NCBI RefSeq assembly: GCF_001429725.1
Contig: NZ_LMHV01000001.1
Coordinates: 62,001-126,000, forward strand
Length of the DNA stretch: 64,000 bases
Direction: 5' to 3'
From: Rhizobium sp. Root708
GTDB taxonomy: Bacteria; Pseudomonadota; Alphaproteobacteria; Rhizobiales; Rhizobiaceae
Shown here: positions 8,677 through 18,750 of the stretch, piece by piece
Layout: each line of letters starts with the position of its first letter
How positions within the stretch are numbered: the stretch's first letter is position 1
Translations under genes and position numbers: made by a program
Notes under the pieces: model-generated
The model's database searches: none
What the model saw: the letters and a program-made list of their open reading frames with translations, nothing else
What the model was told of the DNA's origin: nothing

Positions 8677-8742
8677 AGCCGCTTTCGCGTTCCACGAAAA
8701 TCGCCTTGCCGTAGATCGCCCACAGGACTAAGGACGTCGGCC

Positions 8743-9627
8743 ATGGAGATAATTTTCGACCCTGCTCGGATCGCAGCCAATCGACATCGCGCCCTGCGCA
8801 ACGATGACCCGAAAGCGACCTTCCTGCTTGATATCGCGGCCGAGGAACTTGGTGAACGCCTTGCCGTTGTCGAGCGCACGTTCGAGCACGCGGTGGAACT
8901 GCACGGCGCAACCGGCGCCGCCGCGCGTGCCGCAAAGGCGACCGGCAAGATCGGCAGTCTGACCCGCATCGAGGTCGAGCCAGCACATCTCGACCCATCC
9001 GACATATTCGTGGAAGCACCGATCGAAATCGTTCCACTCGAGCCGCAGTCTGCCAATCTGATCCTGGCGCCGCTCAGCCTGCATCTGACGAACGACACGC
9101 CCGGCGTTTTCGTCCAGATCCGCCGCGCCCTGCGCCCGGACGGCCTTTTCCTGGCAGCCATCCCCGGCACCGGAACGCTGCAGGAACTGCGTGAAGTGCT
9201 GCTGGCGACGGAGATCGAGATGACGGGCGGCGCAAGCCCGCGAGTCATCCCCTTTGCTGACGTCCGCGACGTCGGCGGACTCATGCAGCGCGCCGGCTTT
9301 GCCCTGCCGGTGATCGACGCTGAAACCTATACGGTCCGATACGATTCCATCTTCCCGTTGATGCGCGACCTCAGGGCGATGGGCATGACCAATCCGCTCG
9401 CCGCACGCAGCCGCAAGCCGCTGACGCGGGCGTTTTTCATGAAAGCCGCGGAAATCTACGCCGAACGCTACGCCGATCCGGACGGGCGCATCCGGGCAAC
9501 GTTCTCGATCATTTACGTATCGGGATGGGCACCACACGAGAGCCAGCAGAAACCGCTACGTCCGGGATCCGCGAAAGTGCGACTTGCCGACGCTCTCAAG
9601 GTGCAGGAACACAAGCTGAAGCAGTAA
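8743..9627 (+). CDS. SAM-dependent methyltransferase, NDUFAF5/BioC-like
   Basis: The 294-residue product belongs to the class I methyltransferases related to BioC and the mitochondrial complex I assembly factor NDUFAF5. The N-terminus FDPARIAANRHRAL and the conserved LILAPLSLHLTNDTPGVFVQIRRALRPDGLFL region support this. Its glycine-rich SAM motif is degenerate compared with ubiG. The ATG at 8743 is preferred over the open frame that extends back to 7894, because that extension is antisense to comF. Alphaproteobacterial members are usually annotated simply as methyltransferases; the substrate is not known from the sequence. Confidence 0.85.
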   Translation: MEIIFDPARIAANRHRALRNDDPKATFLLDIAAEELGERLAVVERTFEHAVELHGATGAAARAAKATGKIGSLTRIEVEPAHLDPSDIFVEAPIEIVPLEPQSANLILAPLSLHLTNDTPGVFVQIRRALRPDGLFLAAIPGTGTLQELREVLLATEIEMTGGASPRVIPFADVRDVGGLMQRAGFALPVIDAETYTVRYDSIFPLMRDLRAMGMTNPLAARSRKPLTRAFFMKAAEIYAERYADPDGRIRATFSIIYVSGWAPHESQQKPLRPGSAKVRLADALKVQEHKLKQ

Positions 9628-9636
9628 GCTGCTGTC

Positions 9637-9807
9637 TCAGTTCGGCGCGACGATGTGGTTGCTGACGCCGAGAAGGACGTTGGAGAGGTTGCCACCAATC
9701 GCTTCGACGCCGGCAATGATACTGACCGAAATCAATGCTGCGAGCAGCCCGTATTCAATTGCTGTCGTGCCATCGATGTCTGCGAGAAATGCTTTCAAAA
9801 TTCGCAT
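9637..9807 (-). CDS. Flp/Fap-type pilin (56 aa)
   Basis: A short leftward gene, ATG at 9807, encodes a 56-residue class IVb prepilin. After a short leader it has the prepilin peptidase region DGTTAIEYGLLAALIS, with the conserved Glu-Tyr pair. A hydrophobic helix (about residues 20-34) and a short tail VLLGVSNHIVAPN complete it. These pilins are processed by TadV/CpaA-type peptidases and assembled by Tad secretion machines. No cpa/tad genes are in this window, so it is an orphan copy. Its stop lies nine bases beyond the convergent methyltransferase. Confidence 0.88.
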   Translation of the reverse strand: MRILKAFLADIDGTTAIEYGLLAALISVSIIAGVEAIGGNLSNVLLGVSNHIVAPN

Positions 9808-9855
9808 GGTTCACCCTGCGGCCACGCCGCTAACATGAGCTTATGAATGCCGGCC

Positions 9856-10173
9856 TCAGCAGCCCGCGCCGCTTCCATACCCCTGAACGACACAGACCGA
9901 ACCGGGTGTCTCCTGAAGTACGCTGCGACGGATCGTATAACGCTTGCCATTCTCGGTTTTCGGGATCGAGCCCGTGGTGATCGAATCGAATTCCGAAGGT
10001 GCGCTTGCGAACACACTCGACTTCGATTTATCAGCCAGCATCGGCGTCAGGATCAGCGTCAGCGCGACAACTGCAGTGCCGAACAGCAAGGCAATATTCA
10101 GCACTCCGGTCTTGCGCGAGGCAGCCGAAGCCTGTTCCTTTTCTCGAACCGCTTTCCAGAAATCGTCGTCCAT
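9856..10173 (-). CDS. Small single-pass membrane protein (105 aa)
   Basis: The product begins MDDDFWKAVREKEQA, has one strong transmembrane helix (about residues 24-46, VLNIALLFGTAVVALTLILTP) and an exported tail ending GSVCVVQGYGSGAGC. The topology suggests cytoplasmic N-terminus and periplasmic C-terminus with two Cys that could form a disulfide. I do not recognise a named family. It lies 48 bases upstream of the Flp pilin on the same strand, so the two may be co-transcribed. Confidence 0.75.
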   Translation of the reverse strand: MDDDFWKAVREKEQASAASRKTGVLNIALLFGTAVVALTLILTPMLADKSKSSVFASAPSEFDSITTGSIPKTENGKRYTIRRSVLQETPGSVCVVQGYGSGAGC

Positions 10174-10296
10174 GCGTCAAGCCTTCTACACACACGCCAG
10201 TTGCTTGATTGAGGCCGATCTTTGGCAGAAGGTGTTAAACGATCTATTAATATCCACACCCAAATTGGAACGGAGGAGATTAATATTCAGAAATGT
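10174..10296. promoter_or_regulatory. AT-rich upstream region of the small membrane protein/Flp pair
   Basis: This 123-base gap between mutT and the small membrane protein is AT-rich for the window. It holds two copies of ATTAATAT (10246-10253 and 10279-10286), 33 bases apart. It presumably contains the promoter for the leftward membrane-protein and pilin genes. No -35/-10 pair is convincing. Confidence 0.35.
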
Positions 10297-10710
10297 CTAA
10301 AGTAGATCCTGAAGAACCGGGATCAGCGGCTCGTCGGCAGGCGGCATCGGGTAATCGCGCAGTGCCTGCGGCTTCACCCACTTCAATGCCTGTCCCTCCT
10401 TGCCATGCGGCACGCCTTCGTAGCGCCGGCAGATGTAGAGCGGCATCAGGAGATGGAATTTCTCGTAGGTATGGCTGGCAAAGCTCAGCGGCGCGAGGCA
10501 GGCGATCTTCGTCGTGATGCCGAGCTCTTCATGCAGTTCGCGAACCAGCGTCTCTTCCGGTGTTTCACCGGCTTCGACCTTGCCTCCGGGAAATTCCCAA
10601 AGACCAGCGAGCGACTTTCCTTCCGGGCGCTGCGCCAAAAGGATGCGACCATCGGCATCGATCAATGCGCAGGCCACCACGAGCAGGATGTTGCGCGCTT
10701 GACCGCTCAT
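10297..10710 (-). CDS. mutT: 8-oxo-dGTP diphosphatase (Nudix)
   Basis: The 137-residue protein is a MutT-type Nudix hydrolase that removes oxidised dGTP from the nucleotide pool. The Nudix box starts at GGKVEAGE (residue 42) and ends VRELHEELGI (residue 65), with all catalytic Glu and Arg positions present. Substrate-recognition phrases LAGLWEFPG and LKWVKPQAL also fit MutT. The ATG at 10710 overlaps the stop of the upstream GNAT gene as ATGA; a start seven codons earlier is also possible. Confidence 0.93.
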   Translation of the reverse strand: MSGQARNILLVVACALIDADGRILLAQRPEGKSLAGLWEFPGGKVEAGETPEETLVRELHEELGITTKIACLAPLSFASHTYEKFHLLMPLYICRRYEGVPHGKEGQALKWVKPQALRDYPMPPADEPLIPVLQDLL

Positions 10711-11528
10711 CGCGCCATGTCCTTCCGCCAATAGGAATAGCGGTATGCTTCCTGGAAGCCGAGACGCTCGTAGAGTGCAATCGCCGGATTATTCGTCGCC
10801 TTGACCTGCAGCCACGCGCTGCGGGCACTGCGCATGCGCGCCCAGCGCAGCGCCGAAGTCAGGATTTCGAGCCCCAGACCTTCACGACGGCGTTCGCTCG
10901 CCACCGAAAGCGACATGATTCCGGCAAGGTCGTTATCCTGAACGCAAAGCACGGTCGCGAGCGGCCCGGTCTCTGCATCCTCGATCATGAAGAGCCCTGA
11001 TGGCGGCTTGATCGCATTGATGATCTCGGCCAGCGCTGGCTTCAGCTTGGCGGAAACGCCATCGGTCGCGAGATTGGCATCGACGAACCGGCCGATATCA
11101 TGCGTAGGCAGGTGGTCCAGTGTATCCGGCAGCTCCGCATGGGCGAGATCGCAGGTCATCACCACCGTCTCGTCGAACGGCTTCCACTCCAGCGATTGGA
11201 CGAGGTCGATCAAAACAGGGGACGCAAGCGGGGTCTGGCGCAGCACGGCCGGTCGGCCATAGGCTTCGAACTTGCGGCCGGCCTTCGCAAGCCGGATCTC
11301 GACGTCGCGGTGATCCGACGGATCGAGCGGTACGATCGAGTTCAGCCTGTTCGACGGATGTCCCGCCGTAAGGCGCACCTGCCAGCTGCCGTCATAGTGC
11401 ACCGACGATGCGGGCCACGCCCGGAAGCCAACGGCCTCCAGCCTTCGTACAAGCGGCAGATTTGCCTTCTTGGGTAGTGTCTGGGTCAATGAAAAATCAG
11501 CTCCGGTAGTCACCGTTGATAGCGACAT
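10707..11528 (-). CDS. GNAT family N-acetyltransferase
   Basis: The C-terminal half carries the acetyl-CoA-binding region [26 protein letters not shown] and the family end [19 protein letters not shown]. The N-terminal half ([17 protein letters not shown] onwards) is typical of a rhizobial acetyltransferase encoded after argJ. The substrate is unknown. The start is uncertain. ATG at 11528 has AAAGAG just upstream but overlaps argJ by about 30 bases. A TTG at 11489, seven bases after the argJ stop, would remove 13 residues. The gene sits between argJ and mutT and overlaps mutT by four bases. Confidence 0.85.
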   Translation of the reverse strand: MSLSTVTTGADFSLTQTLPKKANLPLVRRLEAVGFRAWPASSVHYDGSWQVRLTAGHPSNRLNSIVPLDPSDHRDVEIRLAKAGRKFEAYGRPAVLRQTPLASPVLIDLVQSLEWKPFDETVVMTCDLAHAELPDTLDHLPTHDIGRFVDANLATDGVSAKLKPALAEIINAIKPPSGLFMIEDAETGPLATVLCVQDNDLAGIMSLSVASERRREGLGLEILTSALRWARMRSARSAWLQVKATNNPAIALYERLGFQEAYRYSYWRKDMAR

Positions 11529-12738
11529 ACTCTTTCGTGAGGTCGCACGTCCAGACCGTCGCCGTACCATTTCCGAGGCCGATCTCGACCTTCACGGGAA
11601 TGTCCTGCTGCTTCATGACGTTGCTGGCCGCCTCTTCGGAATAGCCGGCATCGCGCTCGCCGTTGACGGCAACGCGCACATCGCCGAACCAGATGGCCAG
11701 CCGATCGCGATCCGCCATTTCGCCGGACTTGCCGACGGCCATGACGATGCGGCCCCAGTTGGCATCCTCGCCGGCAGCCGCGGTCTTGACCAAAGGCGAA
11801 TTGGCGATCGAAAGAGCGATCTTCTTCGCGGCGGCGTCGCTTTCGGCGCCGGTCACCGTGATTTCGAGCATCTTGGTCGCGCCCTCGCCGTCACGGACCA
11901 CCTGCAAAGCCAGGTCCTTGAGCAGATCGTTGAGCGCGGCGCGGAACGAGGCAAGGCGCGCATCGTCGCCGCTCTCGATACGCACCTGACCATCCTCGGC
12001 GGCAGCGCCGGTCGCAAACAGCATCAGCGTGTCGGATGTCGAGGTATCGCTATCGACGGTCATAGAGTTGAATGTCGGATCAACGCCGGCGGAGAGAAGC
12101 GACTGCAGCGCTGCCGGAGCGATATCCGCGTCGGTCGCGACAAAGGAAAGCATTGTTGCCATGTCGGGCGCGATCATGCCGGCGCCCTTGGCGATCCCGT
12201 TGATCGTCACCGTCACACCGCCGATTTCGGCGTTGCGGGTCGCGACCTTCGGATACGTGTCGGTCGTCATGATCGCCTTGGCGGCTTCGAACCAGAAATC
12301 GCCGGTCGCGTCCTTGTGCATCTGGTCGAGAACGCCGGAGAATTTCGTGGCATCAAGCGGCTCGCCAATCACGCCGGTGGAAGCAAGATAAATCTCGTTT
12401 TCGCCGCAACCGACTGCCGCTGCAGCCGACTTCGCCGTCAGTGCGGTCGCCTCCCGGCCTTTCAGGCCGGTGAAGGCATTGGCGTTGCCGGAGTTGACGA
12501 CAACGGCGCGCGCCGAACCGTGCGGCAAATTCGCCCTGCAGAAATCGACAGGCGCCGAGGGGCACTTGGAGCGGGTGAAAACGCCGGCGACAGCCGCTGG
12601 CTTGTCGAACACCATCATCAGCACGTCGGTGCGGTTCTTGTACTTGATCCCGGCGGAAGCCGTCGCCATCCGCAGGCCGCGCAAAGCCGGCATGGAGGCA
12701 TAGGATTTCGGAGCGAGCGGAGAAACAGAACCGGACAT
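11497..12738 (-). CDS. argJ: Glutamate N-acetyltransferase / amino-acid acetyltransferase
   Basis: ArgJ makes N-acetylglutamate and recycles the acetyl group from N-acetylornithine in arginine synthesis. The 413-residue precursor is self-cleaved between Ala and Thr in the motif [14 protein letters not shown]; the nucleophile is Thr 195. The upstream substrate-binding phrases [12 protein letters not shown] and [10 protein letters not shown] are present. The gene lies between the prsA-type foldase gene and the GNAT/mutT pair, all leftward. argH is in the same window at 40 kb but is not linked. Confidence 0.95.
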   Translation of the reverse strand: MSGSVSPLAPKSYASMPALRGLRMATASAGIKYKNRTDVLMMVFDKPAAVAGVFTRSKCPSAPVDFCRANLPHGSARAVVVNSGNANAFTGLKGREATALTAKSAAAAVGCGENEIYLASTGVIGEPLDATKFSGVLDQMHKDATGDFWFEAAKAIMTTDTYPKVATRNAEIGGVTVTINGIAKGAGMIAPDMATMLSFVATDADIAPAALQSLLSAGVDPTFNSMTVDSDTSTSDTLMLFATGAAAEDGQVRIESGDDARLASFRAALNDLLKDLALQVVRDGEGATKMLEITVTGAESDAAAKKIALSIANSPLVKTAAAGEDANWGRIVMAVGKSGEMADRDRLAIWFGDVRVAVNGERDAGYSEEAASNVMKQQDIPVKVEIGLGNGTATVWTCDLTKEYVAINGDYRS

Positions 12739-12826
12739 GGTGATCGACCTGATGACTGAAGGAGATTTCCGGGGCGAAGTATAAGCCGGCTCGCGCTGCG
12801 GAAATACGACAATAGACGATAGTGAA

Positions 12827-12847
12827 GGGCCCGGTAGAACCGGGCCC
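12827..12847 (-). terminator. Hairpin terminator after the foldase gene
   Basis: A perfect nine-base stem, GGGCCCGGT and ACCGGGCCC, with a three-base loop lies 11 bases past the stop of the leftward PpiC-type foldase gene. In the leftward direction the stem is followed by a moderately T-rich stretch (TTCACTATCGTCTATTGT). It probably ends or attenuates transcription before argJ, which begins 88 bases further on. Confidence 0.65.
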
Positions 12848-12858
12848 AGAGTTCGAGA

Positions 12859-13746
12859 TTACTGCTGCGGCTGCGCGGCCGGCGCGTCGCCCGGCTGCGG
12901 CTGCTTGTTGGCATTCTCGTAGCCAGTGCGCAGCGCTTCGTCCGTGATGTCGATCTTGGACTTTTCCTTCGCCGCGGCGAGAAGCGCCAGATACTTGTCG
13001 CGCATCACGAGCTGGCGAACCTGGTCCTTGACCTGGTCGTAAGCAGGAGGAGCGGCGTCGCGCTTATCCTCGACGAGGATGACGTGGTAGCCGAAATCGG
13101 TCTTCACGGGAGTCTTCGAATATGTGCCCTTCTCAAGCGCGAAGGCAGCATCTTCGAATTCCTTGACCATGCGGCCCTTGGTGAAATAGCCGAGATCGCC
13201 GCCGTCGGCCTTGTTCGGGTCGGTGGACTTTTCCTTCGCGAGATCGGCGAAGTTCTTGCCGGCGTCGAGCTGCTTGATGACGTCCTTGGCTTCATCCTCG
13301 GTCTTCACCAGGATGTGGCGGGCGTGAACTTCTTCCTGCTTCGGAAGTGCTGCGACTTCCTTGTCGTAGCGTGCCTTCACTTCCGCATCGGTAACCGTGT
13401 CGACGACGTGCTTCTTGAAGTAGGCGTTGTGCAGCTCGCGATCGGCGAGGTATTGCATGCGCTTCTTGAACTCAGGCGTCTGGTCGAGCTTCTCGACGGC
13501 AGCGTCCTTGGCAAGCAGCTTCACGTCGATGGCGGCCGAAAGGGCTGCGACCTTCTTCTGGTCTTCCGGGAGCTGTGCAAGCTGCGGATCGAGGTTGGCA
13601 ACTGCCAGATCCAGATCGGACTGGTGGATTTCCACATCGCCGACCTTGGCAACGACGGCATCCGGCTTGTCTTCAGCACGGACAGGCGCCTGGAACGCAA
13701 CAAAAGTCGCGAACGCCAGCACGGCAATCTTGTTGTAGTTCAACAT
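12859..13746 (-). CDS. Periplasmic PpiC-type peptidyl-prolyl isomerase
   Basis: The 295-residue protein has a cleavable signal peptide (YNKIAVLAFATFVAFQAPVRA) and an N-terminal SurA/PrsA-like helical chaperone region. A parvulin domain follows at about residues 140-235 (VHARHILVKTEDEAK, GDLGYFTKGRMVKEFEDAAF, TDFGYHVILVED). It should help fold exported proteins in the periplasm. The C-terminus is Pro/Gln-rich. I chose the ATG at 13746 because GAAGGG lies eight bases upstream and a signal peptide follows directly. It is divergent from secA, so secretion and folding functions sit back to back. Confidence 0.93.
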   Translation of the reverse strand: MLNYNKIAVLAFATFVAFQAPVRAEDKPDAVVAKVGDVEIHQSDLDLAVANLDPQLAQLPEDQKKVAALSAAIDVKLLAKDAAVEKLDQTPEFKKRMQYLADRELHNAYFKKHVVDTVTDAEVKARYDKEVAALPKQEEVHARHILVKTEDEAKDVIKQLDAGKNFADLAKEKSTDPNKADGGDLGYFTKGRMVKEFEDAAFALEKGTYSKTPVKTDFGYHVILVEDKRDAAPPAYDQVKDQVRQLVMRDKYLALLAAAKEKSKIDITDEALRTGYENANKQPQPGDAPAAQPQQ

Positions 13747-13848
13747 CAAATAACCCTTCACAGTTAAACCACCGGCTTCAACTTCATGAATCCAGCCTGA
13801 AACAGCCATCAACACTGGATTGTGGCCTTTCTATATCGCCCAAATCCG

Positions 13849-13877
13849 TTGACATCATTCGACCCCCCTCTTATCTG
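13849..13877 (+). promoter_or_regulatory. Sigma-70-type promoter for secA
   Basis: A perfect -35 hexamer TTGACA (13849-13854) is followed after 17 bases by TATCTG (13872-13877), a reasonable -10 element. Transcription would start near 13884, leaving a leader of roughly 110 bases before the secA ATG. The element lies in the 246-base gap between the divergent foldase and secA genes. Confidence 0.6.
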
Positions 13878-13992
13878 TCACGCAACCTCGCGTCCAGAAC
13901 AGTTTCCTGGCGTTTCGAGACGTGTGCCTGAAATTCGGCTGGGCAACGGACTAAGAAAAGCCGGGGAAGAATATTCAGAAAGGACCAGTTAT

Positions 13993-16704
13993 ATGGTCAG
14001 CTTTGGCGGCATAGCCCGCAAAATATTTGGCTCTGCCAATGATCGCCGCGTGCGGTCGTTCCAGCCGAACGTCGTAGACATCAATGCCATCGAAGAGAAA
14101 ACGAAGGCATTGAGCGATGAACAGCTGGCAGCTCAGACGGTCGAATTCCGCAAGCTGCTCGCGGAAGGCAAGACGCTTGATGACATCCTCGTGCCGGCCT
14201 TCGCGGTCGTTCGCGAGGCGTCGCGCCGTGTTTTGGGCATGCGACCTTTTGACGTACAGCTGATCGGCGGCATGATCCTGCACTCGAACGCGATCGCGGA
14301 GATGAAGACCGGCGAGGGTAAGACCCTCGTCGCCACTCTGCCCGTCTATCTGAACGCACTGTCGGGCAAGGGCGTGCATGTCGTCACCGTGAACGACTAC
14401 CTCGCTCGCCGCGACGCTGCCACGATGGGCAAGCTCTACAGCTTCCTTGGCCTGACCACCGGTGTCATCGTGCATGGTTTGTCGGACGAAGAGCGCGCCG
14501 CCGCTTATGCCTGCGACATCACCTACGCCACCAACAACGAACTCGGCTTCGATTATCTTCGCGATAACATGAAGTACGAGAAGAACCAGATGGTCCAGCG
14601 CGGCCACAACTTCGCGATCGTCGACGAAGTCGACTCGATCCTCGTCGACGAAGCGCGCACGCCGCTGATCATCTCCGGCCCGCTCGACGACCGCTCGGAC
14701 CTCTACAACACCATCGACGCCTACATTCCGCTTCTGGTGGAAAGCGACTACGAGATCGATGAAAAGCAGCGTTCGGCCAACTTCTCGGAAGAAGGCACGG
14801 AAAAGCTCGAAAACCTGCTGCGCCAGGCCGGCCTGCTCAAGGGGCAGTCGCTTTACGACATCGAGAACGTCGCGATCGTCCATCACGTCAACAACGCGCT
14901 GAAGGCCCACAAGCTGTTCCAGCGCGACAAGGACTACATCGTCCGCAACGACGAGATCGTCATCATCGACGAATTCACCGGCCGCATGATGCCGGGCCGC
15001 CGCTACTCGGAAGGCCAGCACCAGGCGCTAGAAGCCAAGGAAAAGGTGCAGATCCAGCCTGAGAACCAGACGCTGGCGCAGATCACCTTCCAGAATTACT
15101 TCCGCATGTACGACAAGCTCGGCGGCATGACCGGTACCGCGCAGACGGAAGCCGAGGAATTCGGCAACATCTACGGCCTCGACGTCATCGAAGTGCCGAC
15201 CAACCTGCCGATCCTGCGTATCGACGAAGACGACGAGGTCTACCGGACCTTCGACGAAAAGTTCAAGGCGATCATCGCCGAGATCGCGGAAGCGCAAAAG
15301 CGCGGCCAGCCGGTTCTCGTCGGCACCACCTCGATCGAAAAGTCCGAACTGCTCGCCGAAATGATGCGCAAGCAGGGCTTCACCAATTTCCAGGTTCTGA
15401 ACGCCCGCTATCACGAGCAGGAAGCCTACATCGTCGCCCAGGCCGGCGTCCCCAGTGCCGTCACCATCGCCACCAACATGGCTGGCCGCGGTACCGACAT
15501 CCAGCTCGGCGGCAACCTCGAGATGCGTGTCGAGCGCGAGCTTGGCGAAGTCGAGGAAGGTCCTGAGCGCGATGCGCGGATTGCCGCGATTGTGGAGGAA
15601 ATCAAGGTCCTCAAGCAGCAGGCGATCACCGCAGGCGGCCTCTACGTCATAGCGACGGAACGGCACGAAAGCCGTCGTATCGACAACCAGCTGCGCGGCC
15701 GTTCAGGCCGTCAGGGCGACCCGGGCCGTTCGAAGTTCTACCTGTCGCTTCAGGACGACCTGATGCGCATCTTCGGCTCGGACCGCATGGATTCGATGCT
15801 CACCAAGCTCGGTCTGAAGGAAGGCGAGGCGATCGTCCATCCCTGGATCAACAAGGCTCTGGAACGCGCGCAGAAGAAGGTCGAAGCCCGCAACTTCGAC
15901 ATCCGCAAGAACCTTCTGAAATACGACGACGTTCTGAACGATCAGCGTAAGGTGATCTTCGAACAACGCCTCGAGCTGATGGAATCGGCCAATATCGCCG
16001 AGACGGTCTCCGACATGCGCCGCGAGGTCATCGAGGATCTGGTCGAGAAGCATATTCCTGAGCGCGCCTATGCCGAACAGTGGGACGCAGCCGGCCTCAA
16101 GGAACGGACGAACGCTCTCCTCAATCTCGATCTTCCGGTCGAGGACTGGGTCAAGGAAGAAGGCATCGGCGAAGACAATATTCGCGAGCGTCTTACCGAG
16201 GCCTCGAATGCGGCCTTCACGGAAAAGGCCGAGCGCTTCGGCGACGACATCATGCGCTACGTCGAGCGCTCGGTCGTCATGCAGACGCTCGACCACCTGT
16301 GGCGCGAGCATATCGTCAACCTCGACCACCTGCGCTCCGTCATCGGCTTCCGCGGCTATGCCCAGCGCGATCCGTTGCAGGAGTACAAGTCGGAGGCATT
16401 CGAGCTCTTCACATCGCTGCTGAACAACCTGCGCGAAGCAGTGACGGCGCAGCTGATGCGCGTCGAGCTGGTGCAACAGGCTCCGCCCGAGCCGGAACCC
16501 CCGATCATGCACGCGCATCACATCGATCCGGACACCGGTGAAGACGATTTTGCGCTCTATCAGGCAAGCGAAGTTGTCGTCGCCCCGGAGAGCCGCAACC
16601 CGACAGATCCCGCGACCTGGGGCCGCGTCGGCCGCAACGAGGCTTGCCCGTGCGGCTCCGGTAAGAAGTACAAGCACTGCCATGGTGCATTCGAGCAGGT
16701 CTGA
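13993..16704 (+). CDS. secA: Preprotein translocase ATPase
   Basis: SecA drives protein export through SecYEG. The 903-residue length is normal. The Walker A region MKTGEGKTL is near residue 104. The DEAD-like motor phrases [30 protein letters not shown] and [14 protein letters not shown] follow in order. The C-terminus ends with the zinc-binding, SecB-contacting motif [14 protein letters not shown]. The ATG at 13993 is preceded by GAAAGGA; the longer open frame back to 13822 is leader. The gene is followed 23 bases later by a strong terminator. Confidence 0.97.
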   Translation: MVSFGGIARKIFGSANDRRVRSFQPNVVDINAIEEKTKALSDEQLAAQTVEFRKLLAEGKTLDDILVPAFAVVREASRRVLGMRPFDVQLIGGMILHSNAIAEMKTGEGKTLVATLPVYLNALSGKGVHVVTVNDYLARRDAATMGKLYSFLGLTTGVIVHGLSDEERAAAYACDITYATNNELGFDYLRDNMKYEKNQMVQRGHNFAIVDEVDSILVDEARTPLIISGPLDDRSDLYNTIDAYIPLLVESDYEIDEKQRSANFSEEGTEKLENLLRQAGLLKGQSLYDIENVAIVHHVNNALKAHKLFQRDKDYIVRNDEIVIIDEFTGRMMPGRRYSEGQHQALEAKEKVQIQPENQTLAQITFQNYFRMYDKLGGMTGTAQTEAEEFGNIYGLDVIEVPTNLPILRIDEDDEVYRTFDEKFKAIIAEIAEAQKRGQPVLVGTTSIEKSELLAEMMRKQGFTNFQVLNARYHEQEAYIVAQAGVPSAVTIATNMAGRGTDIQLGGNLEMRVERELGEVEEGPERDARIAAIVEEIKVLKQQAITAGGLYVIATERHESRRIDNQLRGRSGRQGDPGRSKFYLSLQDDLMRIFGSDRMDSMLTKLGLKEGEAIVHPWINKALERAQKKVEARNFDIRKNLLKYDDVLNDQRKVIFEQRLELMESANIAETVSDMRREVIEDLVEKHIPERAYAEQWDAAGLKERTNALLNLDLPVEDWVKEEGIGEDNIRERLTEASNAAFTEKAERFGDDIMRYVERSVVMQTLDHLWREHIVNLDHLRSVIGFRGYAQRDPLQEYKSEAFELFTSLLNNLREAVTAQLMRVELVQQAPPEPEPPIMHAHHIDPDTGEDDFALYQASEVVVAPESRNPTDPATWGRVGRNEACPCGSGKKYKHCHGAFEQV

Positions 16705-16727
16705 GGCCTGATCGAGCATTAAGATCG

Positions 16728-16762
16728 AAGCCCTCGCGACCGGGATGTCGCGAGGGCTTTTT
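16728..16762 (+). terminator. Rho-independent terminator of secA
   Basis: A GC-rich stem of 11 bases (GCCCTCGCGAC paired with GTCGCGAGGGC), extended by two A-T pairs, closes a six-base loop and is followed directly by five T residues. It lies 23 bases after the secA stop and is the clearest intrinsic terminator in the window. Confidence 0.92.
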
Positions 16763-16897
16763 CATACGCGCATACCGCCAAGGGTCAAAACCCGCCCACA
16801 ACTTGCACATCCATAGTCCGCTCGAAATTCAGCCGCAAAACAGTCGCTTTGTTCACCGAGCTTGCTCCGATATCAGGTTTGATTTCAGGGACACTCG

Positions 16898-17523
16898 ATG
16901 AACGGCACCGCTTGCAAGGCCCCTTATTTCAGCCAGTGGGAAACGGCGTCGATGACGCTCGCCGTGCTGGAGCGCGGTGCGCCGGCCCTGCTTGATGATC
17001 CGCTCTGGCAGCAATCCGGCGCCGATACCGTCGAGGAATATGCGCGCTGGGCGGTCAATATCTGCGGCATGGCCTGCCTGAAGATGATCCTCGCCGCCAC
17101 GGGTCAAGACCACCGCACGATCGATCTCGCGCGTGGATGCACAGCTTTCGGCGGCTATGTCGTCAACGAAGAAGACCAGTCCATCAAAGGGCTCATCTAT
17201 GCGCCGTTCGTCACCTATGTCGGCGAGACCTTCGGTCTCGATGCGGAGACGGTCACCAGCCTGCAGACAGCCGATCTGGCGGATATTCTGAAGAATAGTG
17301 CTTTCTTTATTGCCTCCGTCAACAGCCAGATCCGCTGGCCGGATCGTCAGCCGCCCTCGAAAGGCGGCCATCCGTGCTGGTGACGGCGGCAACAGCTGAC
17401 ACCATCCGCTTCCACAACCCATCCGGCCACGACGAAGCAAGCCAAGCCGATGTCGAGCTGCCGATCGAGATCTTCGACCGCTTCTTCGCCAATCGCGGCG
17501 TCGCCGTCAGGCTCGGCCAATAA
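16898..17523 (+). pseudogene. C39-like cysteine peptidase, broken by a one-base frameshift
   Basis: The first frame (ATG at 16898) runs 161 codons to a stop at 17381-17383. It contains the C39-like active-site region AVNICGMACLKMILAA, with the presumed nucleophilic Cys. The coding signal then continues one frame over as LVTAATADTIRFHNPSGHDE and ends RRFFAN-like to GVAVRLGQ at a TAA at 17521-17523. A single missing base around 17372-17376, just after the GGH that should hold the catalytic His, explains both. Restoring it would give about 208 residues. It may be a real mutation or a sequencing error. It lies between the secA terminator and ddl. Confidence 0.75.
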
Positions 17524-17548
17524 CAACGATCCAAGGGGACTATCCACT

Positions 17549-18640
17549 ATGCCAACACAGACCGCCCGCCCGACATCGTCCCGCCCGCGCATCGCCATCC
17601 TCTTCGGCGGCCGTTCACCCGAACACGACGTCTCGATCCTCTCGGCGACCAACGTCGTCGCGGCCCTCGACGCCGAGCGCTACGACGTTTTGCCGATCTT
17701 CGTGACCCGGGAAGGACAATGGCGGCTTCTGCCCAAGGGCACCGCACTGTCGGCTGCCGCCAAGGTAGAGGAAGCCGTCGAGGTCAGTCTGCTGCCCGGC
17801 GGCCAAGGCCGCATGCTCGCCATCCCGCAGGGCGCACAGCCCTATGAAGTCCCCGCAATCGACGTTCTCTTTCCCGTGCTGCATGGGATGCATGGCGAGG
17901 ATGGCTCGATACAGGGGCTGGCATCCGTTGCCCGCGTGCCGCTCGCCGGCTGCGGCCTGCTCGGATCGGTCACCGCGATCGACAAGGACATCGCCAAGCG
18001 CCTGCTGAGAGAGGCCGAGCTGCCCGTGGCGAAAGCCCTCTGCATCGAGGAAGACAGCGTGCCCTCCTTCGAAACAGCGGCGCAGAAACTGGGTCTGCCG
18101 CTCTTCATCAAGCCCGCCCGCCAGGGCTCTTCGGTCGGTGTCAGCAAGGTGACGACCCGCGAGGACTTCGCAGCCGCCCTCGCTGAGGGATTCAGGCACG
18201 ATACCAAGCTGCTCGCCGAGGAATTCATCGCAGGCCGCGAGATCGAGTTCAGCGTGCTCGAACATGCAAACGGCGAAATCACCATCTCGCTGCCAGGCGA
18301 AATCGCGCCAGCAGAAAGCCACGGTTTCTACAGCTACGAGGCAAAATATATCGATGAGGCCGGTGCGGCACCGCGCATACCCGCGCAACTGCCAAAGGAG
18401 ATCGAGGACGAACTTCGCAAGACCGCGCGCCAGGCCTTCAAGGCGCTCGGCTGCGACGGCATGGCCCGCGTCGATTTCTTCCTGATGCAGGACATGTCCT
18501 TCGTGGTCAACGAGCTCAACACCATCCCCGGCTTCACCAATATCAGCATGTACGCCAAGGCGATGGCGGCATCGGGCGTCAGCTATGCCGAGGTCCTTGA
18601 CGTCTTGATAGAAAGGGCGTTGACGCGCGGTGGCGGCTGA
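17549..18640 (+). CDS. ddl: D-alanine--D-alanine ligase
   Basis: The 363-residue ATP-grasp enzyme joins two D-alanines for peptidoglycan synthesis. Characteristic phrases are ILFGGRSPEHDVSILSA at the N-terminus, VLHGMHGEDGSIQG, FIKPARQGSSVGVSKV, and the C-terminal FVVNELNTIPGFTNISMY. The family is DdlA-like, and the gene is not in a division/cell-wall cluster here. AAGGGGA lies about nine bases before the ATG at 17549. It follows the broken C39-like gene by 25 bases and may share its transcript. Confidence 0.95.
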   Translation: MPTQTARPTSSRPRIAILFGGRSPEHDVSILSATNVVAALDAERYDVLPIFVTREGQWRLLPKGTALSAAAKVEEAVEVSLLPGGQGRMLAIPQGAQPYEVPAIDVLFPVLHGMHGEDGSIQGLASVARVPLAGCGLLGSVTAIDKDIAKRLLREAELPVAKALCIEEDSVPSFETAAQKLGLPLFIKPARQGSSVGVSKVTTREDFAAALAEGFRHDTKLLAEEFIAGREIEFSVLEHANGEITISLPGEIAPAESHGFYSYEAKYIDEAGAAPRIPAQLPKEIEDELRKTARQAFKALGCDGMARVDFFLMQDMSFVVNELNTIPGFTNISMYAKAMAASGVSYAEVLDVLIERALTRGGG

Positions 18641-18750
18641 CGCCTTGAACTGGGGACAGGTTAAGCCAAGGGGTCCCGTCACAACCGTTTCTTAACCGTG
18701 TCATGCCACTACTCTAAGCACGATTTGCCTGAGAGTTTTGCGTGTTCGTG

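Noticed and set aside
7894..8742. Upstream extension of the methyltransferase frame
   Set aside because: The extension lies antisense to comF and lacks domain sequence; the ATG at 8743 gives the family start.
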